This document shows, in pieces, positions 7,808 through 15,320 of a stretch of 56,018 nt of DNA. This stretch comes from Pseudomonadota bacterium (GTDB lineage: Bacteria; Pseudomonadota; Alphaproteobacteria; Sphingomonadales; Sphingomonadaceae), in assembly GCA_018240895.1 (NCBI GenBank), contig JAFEEX010000025.1, positions 1-56,018 of the forward strand, read 5' to 3'. A program made the position numbers and the translations under genes. Below the pieces are notes generated by a model. It saw nothing but the letters and a program-made list of their open reading frames with translations, was not told the DNA's origin and did not search any database. Positions within the stretch are counted from its first letter, which is position 1. Every line of letters starts with the position of its first letter.

Positions 7808-8959
7808 ATGAAAGGCCTATGCATGGATATCACTGCACCCGTCGACCCGATCGACACCTCGTTCGATATCGTTGCCCGCCAGGATGCGGCTGATCAGGCG
7901 CTGGGCGCGCTGCGCTCTGACGTTGATGAAGTGAAATTCCGGCTGGAAAAGGTCAGCCGCGCCGCCGCTCGCCCGGCGATTGGCGGGGCCGATCCCGCCA
8001 GTCTTGAACTGAAGGGTTTTGTCGATGGCTATCTGCGCCAGGGGCGCGAGGCAGAGCTGAAGTCGGTGAGCGGCGCGGTCCCTGCCGATGGCGGCTATGC
8101 GGTTCCGCGTGAAATCGATGCGCTGATCGCTGCCCAGCTCAAGAACATCAGCCCGATCCGCGCAATCGCGCAGGTGGTTCAGGTGGGCACGGCGGGTTAT
8201 CGCAAGCTGGTGACATCGGGCGGGGCGGCATCGGGCTGGGTCAGCGAAACCGGTGCGCGGCCGGAAACCACTACTTCGAAGTTCAACGAAATCGCCCCGC
8301 CCTCGGGTGAGCTTTACGCCAATCCATCGGCCAGTCAGGCGATGCTGGATGATGCCGCTTTCAACCTTGAGGAGTGGCTGGCGAACGAGATCGCGGTGGA
8401 ATTTGCCCGGGCCGAGGGCGCGGCCTTCGTCAGCGGAACCGGGATCAATCAGCCCAAGGGCTTTCTTGCCGCGCCGACTGCCGCCACTGCCGATGCGGCC
8501 CGCCCCTTCGGCACGCTGCAGTTCACCGTCACCGGCAATGCCACCGGCTTTGATACCGCGCCGGAGCTCAAGCTGATCGATCTGGTCCATTCGCTGCGCG
8601 CGGGGCACCGCCAGGGCGCGGTGTTTGTAATGAACACCAAGACGCTGGCGGCGGTGCGCAAGTTCAAGGCTGCCGATGGATCGTTCCTGTGGACGCCGGG
8701 GCTGCTTGAAGGTCAGCCGGCGCGCCTGCTGGGCTATCCGGTGATCGAGGCGGAGGATATGCCCGACGTGGCGGCCAATGCCTTCCCCATCGCCTTCGGC
8801 AACTTCGCCAACGGCTATATCATTGCCGAGCGCCGCGCGACGACCATCCTGCGCGATCCCTATACCAACAAGCCCTTCGTCAATTTCTACGCCACCAAAC
8901 GGATCGGCGGGCAGGTGCTGGATAGCGACGCGATCAAGCTGTTGAAGATCTCGACCTGA
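7808..8959 (+). CDS. HK97-fold major capsid protein (GTA gp5-like)
   Basis: 383 residues from the ATG at 7808, with a strong GGGGAGG 8 nt upstream; an ATG at 7823 is an alternative. The N-terminal ~80 residues, including a helical stretch (ALGALRSDVDEVKFRLEKVSRAA), correspond to the delta/scaffold domain removed by the prohead protease. The mature HK97 shell domain follows: VPADGGYAVPREIDALI, SGWVSETGARPETTTSKFNEI, LANEIAVEFARAEGAAFVSGTG, and GFVSE-to-PFVNFYATKRIGG at the end. It forms the GTA head. Two perfect hairpins follow the stop directly. Confidence 0.95.
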   Translation: MKGLCMDITAPVDPIDTSFDIVARQDAADQALGALRSDVDEVKFRLEKVSRAAARPAIGGADPASLELKGFVDGYLRQGREAELKSVSGAVPADGGYAVPREIDALIAAQLKNISPIRAIAQVVQVGTAGYRKLVTSGGAASGWVSETGARPETTTSKFNEIAPPSGELYANPSASQAMLDDAAFNLEEWLANEIAVEFARAEGAAFVSGTGINQPKGFLAAPTAATADAARPFGTLQFTVTGNATGFDTAPELKLIDLVHSLRAGHRQGAVFVMNTKTLAAVRKFKAADGSFLWTPGLLEGQPARLLGYPVIEAEDMPDVAANAFPIAFGNFANGYIIAERRATTILRDPYTNKPFVNFYATKRIGGQVLDSDAIKLLKIST

Positions 8960-8967
8960 TCCTGATC

Positions 8968-9027
8968 GTTCCGGCGCCTCCCCCGCCGGAACCTGCGCCC
9001 GCGCCGCCCTCCTCCCGGCGCGGGCGC
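8968..9027 (+). terminator. Tandem perfect hairpins after the capsid gene
   Basis: Stem 1: GTTCCGGC (8968-8975) with GCCGGAAC (8985-8992). Stem 2: GCGCCCGCGCC (8995-9005) with GGCGCGGGCGC (9017-9027), an 11-bp perfect GC stem followed by CTTCCTTCCC rather than a T-run. The first stem begins 9 nt after the capsid stop. The likely roles are 3' protection of a capsid message and/or partial termination, which would make capsid in excess over tail proteins; the genes downstream have no other obvious promoter. Confidence 0.55.
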
Positions 9028-9058
9028 CTTCCTTCCCGATCTTATCACGGAGACCGCC

Positions 9059-9610
9059 ATGAAGCGGGCAATCGTCACCCCGGCCACGCTTGCGCCGGAT
9101 GCGCTGGCCGAACTGAAGGACTGGCTTGGCATCACCCTGGCTGGTGACGACGCGCAATTGACCGCGCTGCTTCGCGTCAGCCTTGACCTGTGCGAGCACT
9201 TTACCGGCATCATGCCCTTGCAGCAGGATTGCGAGGAAGTGCTGCCGGCCAGAGGCGGCTGGGCCGCCCTGGCCACCCGGCCGGTGCAGACGATCACCGC
9301 GGTTGTGGGCATTCCGGCAGAGGGTTCGCGCTTTGCCCTGCCAGCCGCGGCCTATGCGCTTGACCTTGATGCCGATGGTGCAGGGCGGGTGCGGGTGACC
9401 AATCCGGGTTCAGCGGGGCGCATCGCGGTGCGCTTTTCGGCGGGGCTGGCGTCAGGCTGGGCCGATCTTCCCGATGCGCTGCGCCACGGGATGCTGCGCC
9501 TTGCCGCGCACCAGTACCGCGCGCGCGAGGATGGTGCCTCCGCCCAGTCGGTGCCGCCCGCCGCGGTCGCCGCGCTGTGGCGGCCATGGCGGCGGCTGCG
9601 CCTGGCATGA
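9059..9610 (+). CDS. Head-tail connector (GTA gp6 / phiE125 gp8-like)
   Basis: 183 residues. The N-terminal LKDWLGITLAGDDAQLTALLRVSLDLCEHFTGIMPL is the helical signature of connector/adaptor proteins under the portal; a beta-rich middle and a C-terminal helical part (LPDALRHGMLRLAAHQYRARE) follow. In RcGTA the equivalent gp6 is the adaptor ring. It overlaps the next small ORF by ATGA. It is the first gene after the capsid hairpins. Confidence 0.85.
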   Translation: MKRAIVTPATLAPDALAELKDWLGITLAGDDAQLTALLRVSLDLCEHFTGIMPLQQDCEEVLPARGGWAALATRPVQTITAVVGIPAEGSRFALPAAAYALDLDADGAGRVRVTNPGSAGRIAVRFSAGLASGWADLPDALRHGMLRLAAHQYRAREDGASAQSVPPAAVAALWRPWRRLRLA

Positions 9611-9768
9611 TCGCCACCAGCAATGCCGGTGCGGTCTTTACCCGTCTGGCCCGGCGCGCACGCGATCTGGGTGAAGCCGCCGCTGCAAACCGCCTGCTTG
9701 CCCGCAATGATCCGGCACGGCGCTGGCGGCAGGCCGCCTTGCTTTGGCCCCTGTTCACGAAAGGATGA
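9607..9768 (+). CDS. Small 53-residue ORF in the gp7 (stopper) position
   Basis: 53 residues, ATGA-coupled to both neighbours (ATG at 9607 over the gp6 stop; its TGA is inside the next ATG at 9765). The sequence is Ala/Arg-rich (TRLARRARDLGEAAAANRLLARNDPARRWRQ) and mostly helical. I do not recognise a family. Its place between gp6- and gp8-like genes is that of the RcGTA gp7 stopper, but it is about half the length of a normal stopper. The double coupling makes it likely to be translated. Confidence 0.6.
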   Translation: MIATSNAGAVFTRLARRARDLGEAAAANRLLARNDPARRWRQAALLWPLFTKG

Positions 9769-10163
9769 GCGCAATGGAAATCGCCCTGCGCAGCGCGCTG
9801 ATTGATTGGCTGAAGGGCGATCCCGCCTTGGCCGGCCAGATCAACGCGATTGTCGAGGAAGCGCCCAGCCGCACCGCCCTGCCGTGGCTGGCGATTGCCG
9901 CCAGCGCCAGCAGCGACTGGTCCGCCAAGGACAGGACCGGGCGCGAGGTGCGGGTTGCGCTGGAACTGCACTGCCGCGGCGATCGGCCTGATGACGCTTC
10001 GGCATTGGTCGCCGCGATAGAAGCGCGGATCACGGCCCTGCCCGCAGGTCAGGCCAGCTTTCGCGTGGTCACCGCCACGTTCCTGCGTGCCCGCGCCGAA
10101 CAGCGCGGCGGCAACACCCGCGTCGTCCTGATCGAATACCGTTTCCGCGTGATGGCACCCTGA
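9765..10163 (+). CDS. Tail terminator, DUF3168 family (GTA gp8-like)
   Basis: 132 residues from the ATG at 9765, which overlaps the preceding stop (ATGA) and has GAAAGG upstream. DUF3168 layout: an N-terminal helix (ALRSALIDWLKGDPALAGQI), a beta strand followed by RTALPWLAI, and a helix/sheet ending in VVLIEYRFRVM. The family corresponds to the tail terminator/tail-completion protein between connector and tail tube. Annotating from 9744 would add seven residues overlapping the previous gene and is less likely. Confidence 0.85.
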   Translation: MSAMEIALRSALIDWLKGDPALAGQINAIVEEAPSRTALPWLAIAASASSDWSAKDRTGREVRVALELHCRGDRPDDASALVAAIEARITALPAGQASFRVVTATFLRARAEQRGGNTRVVLIEYRFRVMAP

Positions 10164-10216
10164 TCGCCATTACCCCCACACCACGCAAGCAGCACCACGC
10201 AATCAAGGAGCCAACC

Positions 10217-10624
10217 ATGACCGCCCAGAAAGGCAGCGCCTTCCTTCTCAAGATTTCGAACGGCGCGGTCCCGCCGGTTTACCAGACTGTCGCGGGGCTG
10301 CGCACCACACAGATGGCGATCACCGGCGATACCGTGGTGATCACCAGCAAGGACAGCGGCGGCTGGCGCGAATTGCTGTCGGGCGCGGGCGCGCGCACCG
10401 TTTCGGTCAGCGCCGCGGGGATATTCCTGGGCAGCGCTGCCGAAGCGCGAATTCGCAGCAATGCCATGGCCGGCACGATCGACGATTTCGAACTGAGCTT
10501 TGAGGATGGTGACAAGCTGCGCGGCCGGTTCCTGGTCCAGAAGCTGGACTATTCGGGCGATTTCAACGGTGAGCGCAATTATACCATTCAGCTTGAAAGC
10601 TCCGGCCCGGTGGTCAGCGCATGA
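10217..10624 (+). CDS. Major tail tube protein (GTA gp9-like, TP901-1 family)
   Basis: 135 residues, the usual size. Tail-tube signatures are visible: the start MTAQKGSAFLLKI, VAGLRTTQMAITGDTVVITSKDSGGWRELL, ARTVSVSAAGIFLGS and a C-terminal beta strand YTIQLESSG. Hexamers of this protein stack to form the short GTA tail. It follows a 53-nt gap with an AAGGAG site and overlaps the next gene by ATGA. Confidence 0.92.
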   Translation: MTAQKGSAFLLKISNGAVPPVYQTVAGLRTTQMAITGDTVVITSKDSGGWRELLSGAGARTVSVSAAGIFLGSAAEARIRSNAMAGTIDDFELSFEDGDKLRGRFLVQKLDYSGDFNGERNYTIQLESSGPVVSA

Positions 10625-10950
10625 GCAGCGATCAGGCCAACCCCTGGCGGGGCGAGGCGGTTATTGTTGTCGCCGGACAGCCGCGCTTGCTGCGCCCCAG
10701 CTTCACCGCGCTGGTTGCGGCGGAAGAAGAACTGGGCCCGCTGTTCACGCTGGTCGAACGGGCCGGGGCGGGGCAGCTGCGCCTTGCCGAAATGACTGCG
10801 CTGTTCTGGCACTGCCTGGCCGACCGCGCCGCGCTGAGCCGCGACGCCGTGGGTGAGGCGGTGATGGCGCAGGGCCTGGCCCAGGCGAGCAAGCCGCTGC
10901 GGGTGTTGCTGGCGCAGATCCTGCAAGGCTCAGCCGCGCCTGCGTCATGA
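10621..10950 (+). CDS. GTA tail assembly chaperone (gp10-like)
   Basis: 109 residues. It matches the GTA gp10 family: an N-terminal short beta part (PWRGEAVIVVAGQPRLLRPSFTALVAAEEELG), then helices with MTALFWHCLADR. These small proteins occupy the position of the lambda G/GT chaperones that guide tail tube assembly around the tape measure. Coupled by ATGA on both sides. Confidence 0.85.
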   Translation: MSSDQANPWRGEAVIVVAGQPRLLRPSFTALVAAEEELGPLFTLVERAGAGQLRLAEMTALFWHCLADRAALSRDAVGEAVMAQGLAQASKPLRVLLAQILQGSAAPAS

Positions 10951-11141
10951 GCCAGCCCCGCTTCGGCCCGGACGCGGCGCGGCTGGGCGGTCTGGCGGCG
11001 CAGATGCTGGGCTGGCGGCCTGCCGAATTCTGGCTGGCCACGCCTGCTGAACTTGCAGCGGCGCTTACCCCCCTGTCACACGCCGCAGCGCCGCTGACCC
11101 GCACCGATCTTGATCGATTGATGGAGCAAGACCATGCCTAG
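10947..11141 (+). CDS. Phage tail assembly chaperone, rcc01693/TAC type (gp10.1-like)
   Basis: 64 residues. The pattern LGWRPAEFWLATPAELAAAL, followed by LTRTDLDRLMEQ, is the short tail assembly chaperone family that sits directly before the tape measure gene in GTA clusters. It is helical throughout. Its 3' end overlaps the tape-measure start by 8 nt. Likely acts with the gp10-like protein. Confidence 0.85.
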   Translation: MSQPRFGPDAARLGGLAAQMLGWRPAEFWLATPAELAAALTPLSHAAAPLTRTDLDRLMEQDHA

Positions 11142-11727
11142 TTTCGGAGCGGGCGCGGACCCGGTCGACAGCCTGCTGATTGATGTCCGCGCGAATACCC
11201 AGGGTTTTCAGAATGACATCGCGGCGATGCGCGGCAGCTTTGACGGGACGCTGGTTGATGGTTTTGCCCGCGCCGGCACCGTTCTGGAACGCGGGCTGCT
11301 GGGCGCGATCCGCAAGGGCAGCCTTGGGTTTGAGGATCTGCGCCGGATCGCGCTGAACGTTATCGATTCGATTGCGGCACAGGCAATCGGCGGGCTGTTC
11401 GGATCGGGGGGAGGGGCCGGCGGGGGAGGCCTTGGCGGGCTGCTCAACATTGGCAGTCTGGTCGGTGCGATCTTCGGCCTGCCTGGCCGCGCCACTGGCG
11501 GGCCGGTTGCGCCCGGCCGCGGCTATCTGGTGGGGGAACGCGGGCCTGAACTGTTCGTGCCCACCAGCGCGGGCAGGGTTGAACCGGGGCTGACAGCCGC
11601 AGCCGCGCGCGACGTGAAAGTGTCCATCGCCATCACCGCGCCGCCGGGCACCAGCGCCCCGCAGGCGCTGGAACGTTCAAGCCGGCAGGTTGCCAACGCC
11701 GTGCGCCGCGCGCTGTCAGGCTTCTGA
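11134..11727 (+). CDS. Short tape-measure protein (GTA gp11-like)
   Basis: 197 residues, far shorter than phage tape measures, as expected for the stubby GTA tail. Helical N-terminal half (LIDVRANTQGFQNDIAAMRGSFDGTLVDGFARAG). A Gly-rich hydrophobic stretch in the middle (about 88-115) could insert into membrane. The C-terminal GRGYLVGERGPELFVPTSAGRVEPG is the conserved lambda-type tape-measure tail motif. It sets tail length and may help form the ejection channel. Confidence 0.86.
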   Translation: MPSFGAGADPVDSLLIDVRANTQGFQNDIAAMRGSFDGTLVDGFARAGTVLERGLLGAIRKGSLGFEDLRRIALNVIDSIAAQAIGGLFGSGGGAGGGGLGGLLNIGSLVGAIFGLPGRATGGPVAPGRGYLVGERGPELFVPTSAGRVEPGLTAAAARDVKVSIAITAPPGTSAPQALERSSRQVANAVRRALSGF

Positions 11728-11745
11728 TCCAAAAGGAACCGCACA

Positions 11746-14088
11746 ATGGCCTTCTGGCTTTGCCCGAAACGCGAAGGGCAGGACAGCGACTGGATTCAGC
11801 GCTTCGATCCGCGCTTCTGGACCGTCAACTTTCCGCGCCCGATGATGGCGGCGCTGACCGTGCCCGCGCCCGATACCCTGCGCGTCGATGCCGCTTTCCT
11901 GCGCCAGGGCGATCTCGCCGGGGTGATATGGGACAGCGTTGACAGCCTTGACCATCCCCTGCTCGCCTATGTCACAGATCGCGATTATTCGCGGACCACG
12001 CTCAGCTTTCGTTGGCGGTCAGGCGGGGTGATCGCGCTTGATGCCGCCAACGGGCCGACGCTGACGATTGAGGGCCGGGATGCGGCGGGCACTGCCCGCA
12101 CCTGGTATATCCGGCTGTGGAACTATGCGCGGGGAAGCCCGGACGATGCGCAGATCACCCTGCCGTTTTCGCAGCTGAAGGACGGTTGGCTCGTGGCGGC
12201 GGATGCCCAGCCGATCCATCCGGCGGCGATCGACCGGATGTTCATTTCGCTGGTTCCGCAAGGCTATGTTGGTGAAAGCACAGCGCCGCTGGCCAGCCCG
12301 GCCGATGGCTGGGCCGAATTGAGCGCGATCCGCTGCGAAGGACGCGGCGCGATGCTGGAAATCGGCGACGTGGTTGTCCCGCCGCATGGCCTGTGCGTGG
12401 CGACCGGCTATGACGATGCGGCGGGTCAGACGCCCGACCGGCTGGTCCGCAATGCGTTGCAGCTCGGCTATCGCGGAAGCCTGCTCCACTATGCCGGGAT
12501 GAGCCACTTCATGCGGTTGACCGCGCAGCCGGGCGGGGCCTTCGCGGTTTCATCCAGTGGTGATCCGCTGTGCGCACCGGCCAGAACGTGGCACCGCGCC
12601 TTCTTCAGCGCGGCGCTGGCGGCGGGGTTTTCACCGATCTTGTCGCTGTCCTATGAATTGCTGGCCCAGCATTGTCCCGCAGCCTGGCAGCAGCGCGCAT
12701 TTGACGGGACGCCGGCCCGCACCGGCTGGGCACCCCCGTCTGCACTGCTTTCTCCGGCCAATGCAGCGGCAATGGCCTGGCTGCAATTCGCCGCAGCCGC
12801 CTTCGCCGGATTGATGAAAGAATGCGGCGCGCCGGTGCGGTTTCAGATTGGGGAACCGTGGTGGTGGGTCATGGCCGATGGCCGGCCCTGTTTGTATGAC
12901 GATGCTGCAAAGACCGCGCTGGGCGGTAATCCGGTGCAGATCGGCACGGTCGGCGGGGCGCTGGGCCAGGCGGAAACTGCGCTGCTTGACGCCGCCGGTG
13001 CGGTGCTGGCCGGTTCGACTGCCGCCCTGCGCGATGCGGTGCGCGCCGCCGCTGCCCCGCAGGCGGCAGAAATCCTGCTGCTGGCCTTTCTGCCTGATCT
13101 GCTCGATCCCGCCCGTCCGGACCTGCGCCGCGCCAACCTGCCAGTCGGCTGGGCCGCGCCGGCCTATGACCGGTTGCAGGTGGAGGACTATGACTGGCTG
13201 ACCGGTGGGGCAGAGGCCCGGCGCAAGGCCGCCTATGCCGCGATAAATGATCGCCTTGGCTATCCGCCGGGCGATCAGGACTATCTCGCCGGTTTCGTGC
13301 TGCGGGCCGATCAGGCCGGGCAATGGCGCGCGATCGACGTCGGAATTGACGAGGCCGCCGCGCGCGGCGTGCATGATCGCTTTGTCTGGGCACTGCCGCA
13401 GATCTGCCGCGATGGCTTCACCCGCCTGCCAGCTCCATCCGATGAGGACGATATGCTGCCCTTCGATGACGTGCCCTATCCGCTCGCGCTGGGCCGCGAT
13501 GCCAGCGTGACGCCGGAATTTTCAACCAGCGTCGCCGTGACCGCATCGGGTTTTGAGCGGCGGAACAGCCTGTGGTCCGATGCGCGCCTGCGCTTTGATG
13601 TCGGCCCCGGGGTCAGGTCGGAACGGGAACTGGGCGTGCTGCTGGGCTTCTTTCGCGCGCGGCGCGGTGCAGCCCGCGGCTTTCGCCTGCGCGATCCATC
13701 TGACTGGAGCTCCAACGGAATGACCGATCCGCCCGGCGGTGCCGATCAGCTTCTTGGCACTGGCGACGGCCTGCGGGCCAGCTTTCCTTTGGTCAAACGC
13801 TATGGCGAGGGTGACGCAGAGCAGCTGCGGCGGATCACCCGGCCGCATGGAAACAGCGTGATGGTCAGCATTGACGGCGCGGCCATCGGCTCGGGCTGGA
13901 CGCTCGATCCGGGAGGGGTGATCAGGTTCGCCGCAGCCCCGACCCTCGGTGCAGTGGTGCGGGCAGGCTTCGTGTTTGACGTGCCGGTCCGCTTTGCGGA
14001 GGACAAGCTGGACATTTCTGGCACAGTATTCGCTGCGGGTGAGGCACCCAGCGTTCCAGTCATCGAAATTCGTGAGGCCGCGGCATGA
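11746..14088 (+). CDS. Distal tail protein gp12-like (DUF2460) fused to a large N-terminal domain
   Basis: 780 residues. Only about the last 210 (from PFDDVPYPLALGRDASVTPEF, with DVGPGVRSERELGVLLGFFRARRG and FRLRDPSDWS) are the DUF2460 domain that makes up RcGTA gp12. The first ~570 residues are a beta-rich N-terminal part (WIQRFDPRFWTVNFPRPMMAA, TLSFRWRS) and a central region with QIGEPWWW (about 367-374), LGQAETALLDA and LQVEDYDWLTGG, which reads like a TIM-barrel glycosidase-type tail domain. Such a domain is known in RcGTA gp15 and in non-contractile tail proteins. The frame is intact and overlaps gp13 by ATGA. Confidence 0.8.
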   Translation: MAFWLCPKREGQDSDWIQRFDPRFWTVNFPRPMMAALTVPAPDTLRVDAAFLRQGDLAGVIWDSVDSLDHPLLAYVTDRDYSRTTLSFRWRSGGVIALDAANGPTLTIEGRDAAGTARTWYIRLWNYARGSPDDAQITLPFSQLKDGWLVAADAQPIHPAAIDRMFISLVPQGYVGESTAPLASPADGWAELSAIRCEGRGAMLEIGDVVVPPHGLCVATGYDDAAGQTPDRLVRNALQLGYRGSLLHYAGMSHFMRLTAQPGGAFAVSSSGDPLCAPARTWHRAFFSAALAAGFSPILSLSYELLAQHCPAAWQQRAFDGTPARTGWAPPSALLSPANAAAMAWLQFAAAAFAGLMKECGAPVRFQIGEPWWWVMADGRPCLYDDAAKTALGGNPVQIGTVGGALGQAETALLDAAGAVLAGSTAALRDAVRAAAAPQAAEILLLAFLPDLLDPARPDLRRANLPVGWAAPAYDRLQVEDYDWLTGGAEARRKAAYAAINDRLGYPPGDQDYLAGFVLRADQAGQWRAIDVGIDEAAARGVHDRFVWALPQICRDGFTRLPAPSDEDDMLPFDDVPYPLALGRDASVTPEFSTSVAVTASGFERRNSLWSDARLRFDVGPGVRSERELGVLLGFFRARRGAARGFRLRDPSDWSSNGMTDPPGGADQLLGTGDGLRASFPLVKRYGEGDAEQLRRITRPHGNSVMVSIDGAAIGSGWTLDPGGVIRFAAAPTLGAVVRAGFVFDVPVRFAEDKLDISGTVFAAGEAPSVPVIEIREAAA

Positions 14089-14909
14089 GCCGGGTGTGGT
14101 TCAGCGATCCGCTGGAATGCGTCGCAACCTTCTGGCGCATTGCCCGGCGGGACGGCGTGACACTGGGCCTGACCACGCATGACCGTGACCTGTGGTTTGA
14201 CGGCGTGCTGCACCGCGCGACCCCCGGGATGATCCCTTCCGCTATTCGCCGCTCCGCCGACTTTGAACCCGACAGTGCGGAGGTTCAGGGCGCGCTCAGC
14301 CACGAATCGATCGCCGCTGCCGATCTGGCCATCGGCCGCTATGACGGGGCGGCGGTGCTGATCGGCGTGGTCGACTGGGAAACGCTGGAACGCGCCGTGC
14401 TCTATCGGGGATCGATCGGCACGGTAACCGAACAGGCTGGCGCGTTTACCGCAGCGCTGCAATCGCGCAAGGCAGACCTTCAGCGCGATCCGGTGCCGCG
14501 CACCAGCCCAAGCTGCCGTGCCGCGTTTTGCGGGCCGGGGTGCCGGCTGTCAGCGGCGCGGTTTACCCGTCTGGCGCGGCTGCTGACGTTCGACCCGGAG
14601 CGCAACGCGGTCTTGCTTGAGGGCGGAATCGGCCCTGCCGGCTACCATGTCGGCGGGCTGCTCCGCTGGCTGGACGGGCCTTGTGCCGGACTGACCATGG
14701 GGATCGTTGCCGAACAGGAAGGCGCGCTGGTTCTCGATACCCCGCTCGACGGCGTTCCCCCGCCCGGCACGCCGTTGATGCTGCGCGAAGGGTGCGATCG
14801 CACTCTGGCAACCTGTGCGGCCCGCTTTGGCAATGCCGCCAATTTCCAGGGTGAACCGTTCCTGCCCGGCAACGATCTGGTCACCCGCTATCCCGCCCCG
14901 GCGCAATGA
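14085..14909 (+). CDS. Tail hub protein (GTA gp13-like, DUF2163)
   Basis: 274 residues with the BR0599/DUF2163 pattern: N-terminal CVATFWRIARRDGVTLGLTTHDRDL and a C-terminal part with LRWLDGPCAGLTMGI and CDRTLATCAARFGNAANFQGEPFLPG. Cysteines cluster at C144, C149, C153, C237 and C244. The RcGTA hub has been described as holding an iron-sulfur cluster, and this cysteine set would fit that. It caps the tail and links it to the tip. ATGA-coupled to gp12 and gp14. Confidence 0.88.
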   Translation: MSRVWFSDPLECVATFWRIARRDGVTLGLTTHDRDLWFDGVLHRATPGMIPSAIRRSADFEPDSAEVQGALSHESIAAADLAIGRYDGAAVLIGVVDWETLERAVLYRGSIGTVTEQAGAFTAALQSRKADLQRDPVPRTSPSCRAAFCGPGCRLSAARFTRLARLLTFDPERNAVLLEGGIGPAGYHVGGLLRWLDGPCAGLTMGIVAEQEGALVLDTPLDGVPPPGTPLMLREGCDRTLATCAARFGNAANFQGEPFLPGNDLVTRYPAPAQ

Positions 14910-15310
14910 CCTGCCGGGCTGAACAACTCGGCGCGGCGGCGCAGCATCTGGTGGGCTGCCGGTTCCGGCTGCATGGCCGCGATCCCGCCACCGGGCTCGA
15001 TTGCATCGGGCTGCTTGCGGCATCGCTGAAAGCCTGCGGCATTCCGGCGGACCTGCCCGCCGGTTATCCGCTGCGTTTGACTGCGATCGATCCGTGGCTG
15101 CCCGATCCTGAAACGCTGGATTTTGCGGCGGTGCAGCCACCGTTTCTGCCGGGCGACGTGGTCCTGCTGATTCCCGGTCCGGCCCAGTTCCACCTGGCCA
15201 TTGCCGCGACGGACGGCGGGTGGATTCACGCCCACGCCGGACTGCGCAGGGTCGTTCATTCCCCTTGCCTGCCCGGTGGCCCCGTCATCGGCCATTGGCG
15301 GCTCAGATAA
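14906..15310 (+). CDS. NlpC/P60-type tail peptidase (GTA gp14-like)
   Basis: 134 residues. Catalytic Cys33 in GLDCIGLL, His96 in QFHLAIA and a third polar residue near IHAHAG (His108) give the NlpC/P60 triad. Domains of this kind in phage and GTA tails cut cell-wall peptides during DNA entry. There is no signal peptide, in keeping with a virion component. It overlaps the hub gene by ATGA and ends 10 nt before the tip gene. Confidence 0.9.
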   Translation: MTCRAEQLGAAAQHLVGCRFRLHGRDPATGLDCIGLLAASLKACGIPADLPAGYPLRLTAIDPWLPDPETLDFAAVQPPFLPGDVVLLIPGPAQFHLAIAATDGGWIHAHAGLRRVVHSPCLPGGPVIGHWRLR

Positions 15311-15320
15311 AGGTTCCATC

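Noticed and set aside
7817-9199. 460-codon open frame on the minus strand opposite the capsid gene
   Set aside because: It mirrors the capsid reading frame in high-GC DNA, has a low-complexity Arg/Gly-rich product without family features, and the plus-strand capsid gene is certain.
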